From Chloranthus sessilifolius (taxonomy: Eukaryota; Streptophyta; Magnoliopsida; Chloranthales; Chloranthaceae): a DNA stretch of 64,000 nucleotides. Numbering within the stretch: the stretch's first letter is position 1; the number at the start of each line of letters is the position of its first letter. The stretch is taken from contig CM037593.1 of NCBI GenBank assembly GCA_021018995.1, positions 18,873,810 through 18,937,809 of the forward strand, given 5' to 3'. Shown in pieces: positions 11,509-55,515 of the stretch. The notes below the pieces were generated by a model that ran no database searches, had not been told where the DNA came from, and saw nothing but the letters and a program-made list of their open reading frames with translations. Made by a program: the position numbers and the translations under genes.

Positions 11509-12171
11509 TTAATGATGCTCACTAGTCGCCCGTTGATCAGTTTTCTTGGTGCAACTTTGTGGAAGGCTAACATAACTTCAAGAGTTAAATTCTTCGCGTG
11601 GACTGCTTGCAAGGAAAAAATCCTAACGGTGGACCAGCTTATCCGGCGTGGGAAGGTTCTTCCTAATCGGTGTGTCATGTGCTCAAATAAAGAGGAGTTT
11701 GCTGCTCATCTGCTGCTGCACTGTGATGTGGCTCAAGAAGTTGGGAACGTGGTCGTCCTCTCATTTGGTTTGGTATGGGTTATGCCGGCATCGCCCTACA
11801 CCCATTTTTTGATGTGGGAGTCAGTTAAGTTGGAGGGGCAGCGGACCAGATATTGGAGGGCGGCCTGGTTTGCCGTCTGTTGGAATTTATGGCTAGAGCG
11901 GAACCTTCGGATCTTTGAGAACAAGAGTCGTCTGGTGGGGATGATTCTGAAGTCAATTACAGATCTTGTGTGCTTTTGGGCTGCTAGAGGTTAGAGGGGG
12001 CTGAGTGACGACATGTATATGTGGGATCCGGGATAAACTGTACTACCAAGAGGGTCTAGGGACTTGTTGCTTTTTCCTTTTTCCCGTTTTTGGTCGGTTG
12101 TGTCTTTGTATTGTCCTTTCCCAGCGCCTTGCTGGTTTCTATACATTCCACATTATTGATCAAAAAAAAAG
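11509..12171 (+). mobile_element. LINE-C: 5'-truncated L1 retrotransposon
   Basis: Only the last part of ORF2 remains. It codes for a zf-RVT domain (11554-11900) with the Trp-Lys, Cys-x2-Cys and His-x3-4-Cys pattern and the LWLERN word that marks the end of plant L1 ORF2. A short 3' untranslated region and an A-run at about 12162-12170 follow. The perfect 16-bp target duplication shows target-primed reverse transcription and fixes both ends. The coding part is open for about 160 codons to a TAG at 11992-11994. It belongs to the same general family as LINE-A and LINE-B. Confidence 0.92.
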
Positions 12172-12284
12172 GTTGAGTTTGCTTAACACATGGCTAGATG
12201 CAGGTTCGATCCCAGATTACCCATCAACTAAAATAAATGGTTAAATAAAGTTAAATCCAACTATTATATGGATCTTTCTACCCT

Positions 12285-12540
12285 TAATTAGGTTTTTGTG
12301 AATCTTACGATTCACAATTCAATTTAGGATTCGATTCGGTTAGGCCCCATCAATGATATTTTGAATCAATTTGATTTCTACAACCCTAGTCGTAACGTAT
12401 CATATAGTATTGTACCATGAATTGTAAGATACGGTTAAAAAAAGGATATATATCATAGATGTGTATCATTTTCTATAGATCATGTATCGTATGACGTATT
12501 GTATCATTTATCGTAAGATAATGATAACCATGCATCAAAA
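12285..12540. repeat. Degenerate word blocks (GATTC, then GTATCATA type)
   Basis: The first part continues the GATTC block split by LINE-C. From about 12395 the vocabulary changes to GTATCAT, TATCGTA and ATACGG words, again partly self-complementary. No coding potential. Confidence 0.4.
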
Positions 12541-12819
12541 CACTTGACCTTTTATTGTTTTTAATATATTTTGACATTCCATGGTTTTATGATGAGTGTT
12601 CGCTGAACGGATAACAGAAACAAGAAAGAGCAATTAGCAGCTATTTTCATTATCCACGAACATAATTGAGAGATTTTTGAAATTCTTTCATGTAGCTTCA
12701 GCTGAAAAAGCTCACTGTTACAAAGTTATCTCTCGACTCCTGAAAATATACATAAAAATGAAAATTGGGAATGTGTAGATGACTCAACAATGACTCTTAA
12801 TCCTGGTTATGAATCTAAC

Positions 12820-46128
<33,309 letters not shown>

Positions 46129-46164
46129 CTCGAGTATAAAGAAAACAATTCAGTCATCCAATCC

Positions 46165-46227
46165 CTAAAAATTAAGAAAGAACAAATCAATTCCATGAAG
46201 TGAGTACACGTAGCCAAAATCAAAAAC
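46165..46227 (-). other. SMC3: Possible short intron in the SMC3 5' leader
   Basis: A CAG/GTTTTT donor at 46228/46227 and a TTTTTAG acceptor would remove 63 nt of AT-rich leader. It is slightly short for a plant intron, so uncertain. Confidence 0.35.
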
Positions 46228-46241
46228 CTGAATTCAAAAGT

Positions 46242-46293
46242 TAGGGTTTCTCATTTACAATGAGATAAGAAGAGAGGGTTAACTTAAACCCTA
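46242..46293 (-). promoter_or_regulatory. Two telo-boxes in SMC3 leader or promoter
   Basis: TAGGGTTT at 46242-46249 and AAACCCTA at 46286-46293, in opposite orientation. Telo-boxes near the start site are common in plant genes expressed in dividing cells. Confidence 0.6.
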
Positions 46294-46358
46294 GCGATTT
46301 GCAGGTGTTGATTGGAGTTTACTTAGGAGCAGAAAAATGGGAATTTAGAATAAAAAAA

Positions 46359-46368
46359 GCGCGGGAAA
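46359..46368 (-). promoter_or_regulatory. E2F site upstream of SMC3
   Basis: TTTCCCGCGC on the gene strand, about 231 bp before the ATG, fits the E2F consensus TTTSSCGC. E2F/DP factors switch on S-phase genes, fitting a cohesin subunit needed at replication. Confidence 0.7.
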
Positions 46369-46374
46369 ATGAAA

Positions 46375-47515
46375 ATTTAGTAACTAACCTCTGCTGATCT
46401 CTCGGCTGTGCGAAATTTAAGCAGAGGTGTTTTTGCTCGAGAGAAGTGAGACGAGCTCTTTTAGAGTAAGAGTTGGTACTAGGCACACGGACGATGCGCG
46501 AGGGCCGTGCACCGTAAACAACTCGATCTATTACCGCCAGAGTGATCAAGATTCGGGGGATTTGTACATATTCATGGCCGCGAAATTTGTGAATCACGTT
46601 TTTTAATTTTTTAAGGTGAAATTTTGGGATTTCGACCGACGATTTACCCGAAATTTTGAACATTTCGTTTCGGTTGGATCCGAAACCCATGCGTTTCGGC
46701 CAAAATTTTTATCCATCGATTGACTCGCAATTAAGTATGTAATTAATTGCTAAGGCGTCTGAGCTCCAGCTCCCGCTACACAACAAAGTCAAAAGATGAC
46801 TGATGCGAATTTTGGGGAACATAGAATCTTTGGAAGTCAAAAAGCATTTATAAAATGAGGCACGCCCGGGTGTAGAGAAATCTCAATCGGCACTATCAGT
46901 TGGCCATGTGTGGTCGATCATGAAGATCGAACGCCATGGGTTGATCAGATACCATTCAAAAGATAATTAAATTGTTTCCATGACTTTTCAACCGCTAGAA
47001 ATGCCGTCAAAGTTGGGAAAAATAAATGCACCAAATTTTTGGGATGTACCTTATCTTTAGCCAATCAAACGGATGATAAAAAAGTTAAAAAAAAAAAAAA
47101 AAAAAATCACATGTCCCATTGCTGATCAATCCAAAACAGAAGTTATTTCGGATTGATCATGCCACATCGCATGTGATCTGGCCACCGAGCGCACTAGTCA
47201 TCCCAGGCGCATTCTCCCCTTGGCCTTATAATATGCCATCTAACATTTATGCAAACCAAAGATTTTGCGCCTCAGTTGTACACATGCAATCCTCAGTTGT
47301 ACACATGCAATCCAACATCATAGCAATGACTATTTTGACCAAGAACACGTTTTTTCCATTTTAAAGAACAAACAAAAAAAAAAACGAAAATACAATTTTC
47401 GAAATAATCTACCTTTTTCCCATTTTCACCCAAAAATCAAAAAATGCTCCTAAAAGATTGGAGATCATCAGTCGAACTATGAGCAAACCAGTTGAGGATA
47501 GTGGTCCGGACCAAT
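46375..47515. other. SMC3 upstream region
   Basis: Promoter-distal non-coding DNA. A degenerate CCGAAA/TTTCGG word block lies at 46555-46710, an A-run near 47090, and a tandem pair of TCAGTTGTACACATGCAATCC words near 47273-47311. Confidence 0.5.
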
Positions 47516-47695
47516 GATCAAAATAACGGTTTTATTTTCAGTTTCGGCCATGACCGAAACCGAAATTTTGAACCAAAATTTCAGCTGAAAATTTCCCTTC
47601 TATACATTTTTTGACCAAAATTTCGGTTCAAATTTTTCTTTCTGTGGGAATCGAAATCGAAACATTTCGGCCGATAATTGGCAACCATTCCTTCG
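47515..47695. repeat. Degenerate CCGAAATTTCGG word block
   Basis: Dense near copies of CCGAAATTTTG, AAAATTTCGGTT and TTTCGGCC, each partly self-complementary. Similar blocks with the same vocabulary lie at 37585-37870 and 46555-46710. Confidence 0.5.
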
Positions 47696-47790
47696 AAAAA
47701 ATATGTAACTAAAGATATAATTTCAAATGCACATACCACTAAATATGTAATTTATTTGTCCTTGGATGGTAGCCAATTATTTTAAATGTG

Positions 47791-50700
47791 TTTCACCGCT
47801 ATTAAACGCATAGTAGAGATGGTTTTTCAATTCAGATTTTTTTTAAACCATATATCTACATGTGTCATTTGCATCCAGTGATGCCCTTAGGGTACATTTG
47901 ATGGTCTTTTGAAACACATTTCACAGTTATAATTGTGATGTTGATCGTGAGCGATCGTTTGATGGAGCAAAGAAATGATGCGTTTCGACACTTTTTGTCT
48001 TTCGATTACCAAAACTGTATACGAAGTTAAACCCTTGTATCACCTCGTCGTTACATGTCGTGACGTGTAACGACGAGTACCAGTTATATCAGTGAAATAC
48101 GTTGCCCATCAAACATGCCCTTAATGTCACGTATATAAAATATGTGGTCAATTTAGATTGTCAACTGGTAGGTTACTCTATAACGACTCGATCATTTTAG
48201 AACTCCCTCCCATTAGTTCTCCCATTCTATTCTAATTGACTCATTTAGTGTTAAATGAAAATATGAGTCTTTTTAACTCATGTTGAAAGCTTGAGATTAA
48301 ACAAATCGTACTCTTAATACAACTCTCCTCTTTATGCGTTAGTATTATACATGTGTTTCACCGCTATTAAACGCATAGTAGAGATGGTTTTTCAATTCAG
48401 ATTTTTTTAAAACCACATATCTACATGTGTCATTTGCATCCAGTGATGCCCTTAGGGTACATTTGATGGTCTTTTGAAACACATTTACGCTTATAATTGT
48501 GATGTTGATCGTGGCGATTGTTTGATGGAGCATAGAAATGATGCGTTTCGACACTTTTGTCTTCGATTACCAAAGCGTATCTGAGTTAAACCCTTGTATC
48601 ACCTAAATCGTTACATGTCGTGGACGGTAACGCGTACCGCTATATCGATTAAATACGTTGCCCATCAAACATGCCCTTAATGTCACGTATATAAAATATG
48701 TGGTCAAGTTAGATTGTCAACTAGTAGGTTACTCTATAACGACTCGATCATTTCAGAACTCCCTCCCATTAGTTCTCCCATTCTATTCTAATTGACTCAT
48801 TTAGTATTAAATGAAAATGTAAGTCTTTTTAACTCATGTTGAAAGCTTGAGATTAAACAAATCGTACTTTTAATACAACTCTCCTCTTTATGCGTTAGTA
48901 CTATACATGTGTTTCACCGCTATTAAACGCATAGTAGAGATGGTTTTTCAATTCAGATTTTTTTTAAACCACATATCTACATGTGTCATTTGCATCCAGT
49001 GATGCCCTTAGGGTACATTTGATGGTCTTTTGAAACACATTTCACAGTTATAATTGTGATGTTGATCGTGAGCGATCGTTTGATGGAGCAAAGAAATGAT
49101 GCGTTTTGACACTTTTTGTCTTTCGATTACCAAAACTGTATACGAAGTTAAACCCTTGTATCACCTCGTCGTTACATGTCGTGACGTGTAACCACAAACA
49201 TGCCCTTAATGTCACGTATATAAAATATGTGGTCAATTTAGATTGTCAACTGGTAGGTTACTCTATAACGACTCGATCATTTTAGAACTCCCTCCCATTA
49301 GTTCTCCCATTCTATTCTAATTGACTCATTTAGTGTTAAATGAAAATATGAGTCTTTTTAACTCATGTTGAAAGCTTGAGATTAAACAAATCGTACTCTT
49401 AATACAACTCTCCTCTTTATGCGTTAGTATTATACATGTGTTTCACCGCTATTAAACGCATAGTAGAGATGGTTTTTCAATTCAGATTTTTTTAAAACCA
49501 CATATCTACATGTGTCATTTGCATCCAGTGATGCCCTTAGGGTACATTTGATGGTCTTTTGAAACACATTTTACAGTTATAATTGTGATGTTGATCGTGA
49601 GCGATTGTTTGATGGAGCAAAGAAATGATGCGTTTCGACACTTTTTGTCTTTCGATTACCAAAACTGTATACGAAGTTAAACCCTTGTATCACCTCGTCG
49701 TTACATGTCGTGACGTGTAACGACGAGTACCAGTTATATCAGTTAAATACGTTGCCCATCAAACATGCCCTTAATGTCACGTATATAAAATATGTGGTCA
49801 AGTTAGATTGTCAACTAGTAGGTTACTCTATAACGACTCGATCATTTCAGAACTCCCTCCCATTAGTTCTCCCATTCTATTCTAATTGACTCATTTAGTA
49901 TTAAATGAAAATGTAAGTCTTTTTAACTCATGTTGAAAGCTTGAGATTAAACAAATCGTACTTTTAATACAACTCTCCTCTTTATGCGTTAGTACTATAC
50001 ATGTGTTTCACCGCTATTAAACGCATAGTAGAGATGGTTTTTCAATTCAGATTTTTTTTAAACCACATATCTACATGTGTCATTTGCATCCAGTGATGCC
50101 CTTAGGGTACATTTGGTGGTCTTTTGAAACACATTTCACAGTTATAATTGTGATGTTGATCGTGAGCGATCGTTTGATGGAGCAAAGAAATGATGCGTTT
50201 CGACACTTTTTGTCTTTCGATTACCAAAACTGTATACGAAGTTAAACCCTTGTATCACCTCGTCGTTACATGTCGTGACGATATAAATTGACAGTACCAT
50301 TGCCCATCAAACATGCCCTTAATGTCACGTATATAAAATATGTGGTCAATTTAGATTGTCAACTGGTAGGTTACTCTATAACGACTCGATCATTTCAAAA
50401 CTCCCTCCCATTAGTTCTCCCATTCTATTCTAATTGACTCATTTAGTGTTAAATGAAAATGTGAGCCTTTTTAACTCATGTTGAAAGCTTGAGATTAAAC
50501 AAATCGTACTCTTAATACAACTCTCCTCTTTATGCGTTAGTATTATACATGTGTTTCACCGCTATTAAACGCATAGTAGAGATGGTTTTTCAATTCAGAT
50601 TTTTTTAAAACCACATATCTACATGTATCATTTGCATCCAGTGATGCCCTTATGGTACATTTGATGGTCTTTTGAAACACATTTCACAATTATAATTGTG

Positions 50701-52211
50701 ATGTTGATCGTGAGCGATCGTTTGATGGAGCAAAGAAATGATGCGTTTCTACACTTTTTGTCTTTCGATTACCAAAACTGTATACGAAGTTAAACCCTTG
50801 TGTCACCTCGTCGTTACATGTCGTGACGTGTAACGGCATCAAACATGCCCTTAATGTCACGTATATAAAATATGTGGTCAATTTAGATTGTCAACTGGTA
50901 GGTTACTCTATAACGACTCAATCATTTTAGAACTCCCTCCCATTAGTTCTCCCATTCTATTTTAATTGACTCATTTAGTGTTAAATGAAAATGTGAGTCT
51001 TTTTAACTCATGTTGAAAGCTTGAGATTAAACAAATCGTACTCTTAATACAACTCTCCTCTTTATGCGTTAGTATTATACATGTGTTTCACCGCTATTAA
51101 ACGCATAGTAGAGATGGTTTTTCAATTCATATTTTTTTTAAACTACATATCTACATGTGTCATTTGCATCCAGTGATGCCCTTAGGGTACATTTGATGGT
51201 CTTTTGAAACACATTTCACAATTATAATTGTGATGTTGATCGTGAGCGATCGTTTGATGGAGCAAAGAAATGATACGTTTCGACACTTTTTGTCTTTCGA
51301 TTACCAAAACTGTATACGAAGTTAAACCCTTGTATCACCTCGTCGTTACATGTCGTGACGTGTAACGACAAGTACCAATTATATCAGTGAAATACGTTGC
51401 CCATCAAACATGCCCTTAATGTCACGTATATAAAATATGTGGTCAATTTAGATTGTCAACTGGTAGGTTACTCTATAACGACTCGATCATTTTAGAACTC
51501 CCTCCCATTAGTTCTCCCATTCTATTCTAATTGACTCATTTAGTGTTAAATGAAAATGTGAGTCTTTTTAACTCATGTTGAAAGCTTGAGATTAAACAAA
51601 TCGTACTCTTGATACAACTCACCTCTTTATGCGTTAGTATTATACATGTGTTTCACCGCTATTAAACGCATAGTAGAGATGGTTTTTCAATTCATATTTT
51701 TTTTAAACCACATATCTACATGTGTCATTTGCATCCAGTGATGCCCTTAGGGTACATTTGATGGTCTTTTGAAACATATTTCACAATTATAATTGTGATG
51801 TTGATCGTGAGCGATCGTTTGATGGAGCAAAGAAATGATGCGTTTCGACACTTTTTGTCTTTCGATTACCAAAACTGTATACGAAGTTAAACCCTTGTAT
51901 TACCTCGTCGTTACATGTCGTGACGTGTAACGACGAGTACCAGTTATATCGGTGAAATACGTTGCCCATCAAACATGCCCTTAATGTCACGTATATAAAA
52001 TATGTGGTCAATTTAGATTGTCAACTGGTAGGCTACTCTATAACGACTCGATCATTTCAGAACTCCCTCCCATTAGTTCTCCCATTCTATTCTAATTGAC
52101 TCATTTAGTGTTAAATGAAAATATGAGTCTTTTTAACTCATGTTGAAAGCTTAAGATTAAACAAATCGTACTCTTAATACAACTCTCCTCTTTATGCGTT
52201 AGTATTATACA
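47791..52211 (+). repeat. Tandem array of eight 529-565-bp units with an embedded MITE
   Basis: Units start with TTTCACCGCTATTAAACGC at 47791, 48356, 48912, 49441, 50006, 50554, 51086 and 51651. Unit lengths are 565, 556, 529, 565, 548, 532, 565 and about 561. Each unit contains a Tourist-like MITE between TTA duplications (47890-48120 in unit 1) plus about 330 bp of other sequence. Units 1-2 and 3-4 look like duplicated dimers. No coding capacity. It begins 1.66 kb before the SMC3 ATG. Confidence 0.95.
47890..48120. mobile_element. Tourist-like MITE inside each array unit (unit 1 copy)
   Basis: Ends GGGTACATTTGATGG and (inverse) GGGCATGTTTGATGG, flanked by TTA at 47887-47889 and 48121-48123. 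The centre has a hairpin with 12-bp arms: CTCGTCGTTACA and its exact complement around a 10-base loop. It is 231 bp and lacks a transposase. Confidence 0.82.
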
Positions 52212-52222
52212 TTTGATCTATT

Positions 52223-52227
<5 letters not shown>

Positions 52228-52304
<77 letters not shown>
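52228..52304. repeat. (TA)n(TG)n microsatellite
   Basis: About 27 TA units followed by 12 TG units, directly after the end of the tandem array. Confidence 0.95.
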
Positions 52305-53667
52305 CATATATCAATCTCTTTGCACATATCTTAAACAAAGTATTGAGATATAATGAGAAAATTTAATAATATTTAGATTGATGTGTAGATTATTTTCCTT
52401 TTTATTAAGGATTGGACTCTCCTGGCTATCATTTACACACCAAAATGGTGTTAAATGATCTTACACCAGTAATGGTTTAAGATATGAGTAATTATTCATA
52501 CCATCAAAGCAATATTATAAATATTTTAAAGTTTTTTATTTCAAAATTATGTGTCTTTTTAAAAGAAGTGTCTTTCTAAAGTCAGTATGCATTTTTTAAA
52601 AGGATACCGGTAGCATTTTTCTTTGGAAAATGATACATTAACACACCACTTTATTTTCTATTTAAGAAACTTGAATTCATTATTTTCTGACTACAGAGTC
52701 TTCATTCTTTTCTCTAGTTTTACCTTTGAAGATCTTGATTAGAGCAATCTTGCAATATTTCAGTATTTGGATAGCGTGAACGGATTCACCAAATCATTCA
52801 CAAGAATATACAATCGGTTCGTTATATTCTAGAACCAGTTTGTTGGTAACTTATTGGTAATCAATTGCGCTAAGTTGTGGGGAAAATATTGGTTCCCTGT
52901 ATTATTTCGGGTCAACATTTCACACTTTTTCTAACATAATATGCCATACATTGAAAGTTAATAAGCCCAAAAATTACACTTTTAATGACTAATATTAAAG
53001 TTCACCTATCGAATGGTTGACATCCACTTGTAATCTTTGAGTTTTCATGGTTCGCCAACAGAGTTTCAACATTTTGCGAATATCTTCAACTGTTCTAATT
53101 CTTAAACCTCCTGCTCAATGAGGATCTTCTATGGGTTCTCAGTTAATCCAATAGGTCGTTGTTTTACCATTGGAAATCCCCCATAAAAAAGAAAAAAAAA
53201 CAAATAAAACTTTTTTTCCAACTCTTTGATGATATATTTTGGCACTGAAAAATGGACAATAAATAAATCAGCATACGTCGAAGCATATGTTTTGCAGAAT
53301 TAAATCTACCTTCTTCCGATAATATATATTTTTTTAATCTAAAAATATTCTTCGCAAACTTCCCCCAAGGGACCAACAAAAATCTTTGCTAAGTCTACCA
53401 AATAAAAAACAACACTGAAATGATTGGAGGGAAGGGAAGCTTCATTAAAGCCCAAAATGCTTTTGACGAGATGAATTCTTATGTTAGGACACTTATTTGG
53501 CATTTAAAATCTGATTTTGGAGAGGTTGATGGATTGCCAGAATCTCCTTATATTTCTTCTAAAAGTTTTTTAAGACTATCAAGTTTTCCTTTTTATGCTT
53601 TTTGAGAAAATCATTATATCAATTGTGAAAGAGTAGATGACTTGAGCAATGCTGATTGGATGTGAAT
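52305..53667. other. Intergenic, no gene seen
   Basis: AT-rich DNA with 60-70-codon frames that match nothing. No element ends were recognised. Confidence 0.5.
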
Positions 53668-54365
53668 TGTTAGGAATTCTACCCACTTTACGAACTCCTT
53701 ATCACGATAAATGCGGAAAAATAAAAAGATTCGGGAAAAAAATAATCACACACATAACACAAAGATTTACGTGGTTCACCCAATCGAGGGCTACGTCCAT
53801 GGGAGTATATGCACTATTTTTATGAATGTTTATACACTCTCTTCTCTCTAGTGCAAATTCAATCAAGATCTAGCATGATCTTCAACAACAAATTCGTTAT
53901 TAAACCAATGACGCAGTCCTTCAAATAATAGAGAAGAGATCTGCTAGAATATAATCACGATTCCGACACAAGAACGGTTTCAATCCCCAAGCTATTCTTC
54001 AATACTTTTACCACTCTCAAAGTATTCTCACATGAAACTTTTACCAAGCTCTCTCTAGATCCCTAGAGAAAAACTTTCTACCAATAGGCTTCGAGCTCCT
54101 TTTTGAAAACGTAACTCACAAAGTCTCTAAGACTTTCAAGTATTCAAAACATTTCCAATTAAGTCTCCTAATTACATTAGGAAACCTTGGCTAAAGTAAA
54201 CTTCCAAAAATAGCCAATAAAGTAAACTTATGGATCTGCATCCGCCCATCAGTCAATCGATTGACTTTTCAACCTCAATCGATTGACACCGGTCAACAGT
54301 CAATCGATTGACTTTTCAGCGTCAATCGATTGACATCGGTGGTTGGGATTAAACCTTATTCAACA
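53668..54365 (-). repeat. Solo LTR of a Ty1/copia-like element (698 bp)
   Basis: TGTTAGG...TTCAACA flanked by TGAAT on both sides (53663-53667, 54366-54370). On the minus strand it has TATAAA at 53834-53829 and the GGTGAACCACGTAAATCTT...CCGCATT end common in plant copia LTRs, so it reads right to left. Two 47-bp tandem units at 54252-54345 carry four TCAATCGATTGA palindromes. No internal region is left. Confidence 0.9.
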
Positions 54366-54676
54366 TGAATTTCCCAAAAAAATTCACTAATCAATTTACT
54401 ACTTAGGACGAATAATTGAGGTGAAAGAGGAACTCCTTGACTTAAACCTCAAGAATTTTTAAAATAACCACATGGGCTTCCATTGATTAAAATAAAGAAC
54501 TAAGAAGAAGTAATATAACATTTGATTAATTTGCCGAAGGACTCAGAAAAACCAAATTGGATAAAATATAAAAATGAATTACCATCAGTCAAAGGCTTTA
54601 GACATGTCAAACTTTAGAGCTATATTGCCTCATCTAGGTATTTTGTCAAATCTTTTATCATCACATGTGCCAAGAT

Positions 54677-54930
54677 CAGTGGCGGACATGAGATTTTCTT
54701 CAATGGGGCAAAAAATTTGAGCCATTATTTCAAGAAAAATTCGAACTACCCATCTTAACTAAGTGAGAAAGAGATGGGTTCGGATGGTAAGTGATTTGAA
54801 GGTTTAGGGTTAGAGAGAGATGTATTCTTAGAAACAAAAATTAACTACTCTTAATAACAATTAATCTTATAAGGGGCCGAGAGGGGTCAATTCAATTGAC
54901 CCCGCTTGTCTCTACTTAGGCCCGCCACTG
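54677..54930. mobile_element. hAT-like MITE
   Basis: Begins CAGTGGCGG and ends CCGCCACTG, a perfect 9-bp inverted end typical of one plant hAT MITE type. Flanks GCCAAGAT and GCCACAAT agree at 6 of 8, as for an aged 8-bp duplication. 254 bp, non-coding. Confidence 0.78.
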
Positions 54931-54938
54931 GCCACAAT

Positions 54939-55408
54939 GATATTGCCATTAATACTACAACTGACTAGCGACAAAGGCTCCTTGCTCTTTTAAAATAATA
55001 GATGAAAATAATATATATATCATTTCAAAAGGGTGTGTGCTCCAATAGTGCATGGTGAACGTAGGTCAAAGTTTCATGTGGAGTTAGAATTTGTTTAAAT
55101 TATCTTTAGGTTGCTTTTGGGAATGTGAATTTGAATTTGGGGATCTAGATTTGGATCTCCTAAATCCAAATCTACCGTTTGGCTCCACCATTTTTTGTTT
55201 AGATTTGGATTAGGTAAATTCATCGGAATTTAGAAATCCATGTCTGAATTGTAAAAAAGTAGATTTATAAATAACATCTTCTAGGCGTTATTTGAAAATT
55301 CAAATCTAACACTAGCATATAGTTGGCTATGTTTAGTGAATAAAAAGTTGTTACTTAGTGCTATCATAAGTACGGTTTGACTTGATACTCAACCCACCTG
55401 AGCCAGAT
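54939..55408. other. Intergenic with a small inverted-repeat region
   Basis: At 55080-55330, AGATTTGGAT and ATCCAAATCT words form several overlapping hairpins. It may be a decayed MITE. The ends are not defined. Confidence 0.35.
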
Positions 55409-55515
55409 CACTACAAAAAATAGAATTTACACCGACGGCTGCCTAATTGTAGCCGTTGGCGTAGGGTCATGGTATATCATACCGACGGCTAATATACCAA
55501 GCCATCGGCATAGGG
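55409..55515 (+). mobile_element. CACTA-type transposon terminus
   Basis: CACTACAAAAAATAG followed by subterminal ACCGACGGCT, AGCCGTTGGCG, ACCGACGGCT and GCCATCGGC words. This is the layout of CACTA ends. An inverted word of the same kind (CTGTCGGTATG) occurs near 59365. A possible opposite end, TTTTGTAGTG, lies at 60578-60587. A 3-bp duplication was not found, so the extent is open. Confidence 0.55.

Noticed and set aside
1-12819. Possible C-terminal SMC3 exons (signature motif, Walker B) on the minus strand
   Set aside because: Looked for the continuation after AFAQ and for the LSGGQK and DEIDAALD regions. Nothing matching was seen, only transposons and non-coding DNA.
47791-52211. CRISPR-like array
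   Set aside because: Units are over 500 bp, without a short repeat and unique spacers, in plant nuclear DNA. It is an ordinary tandem satellite.
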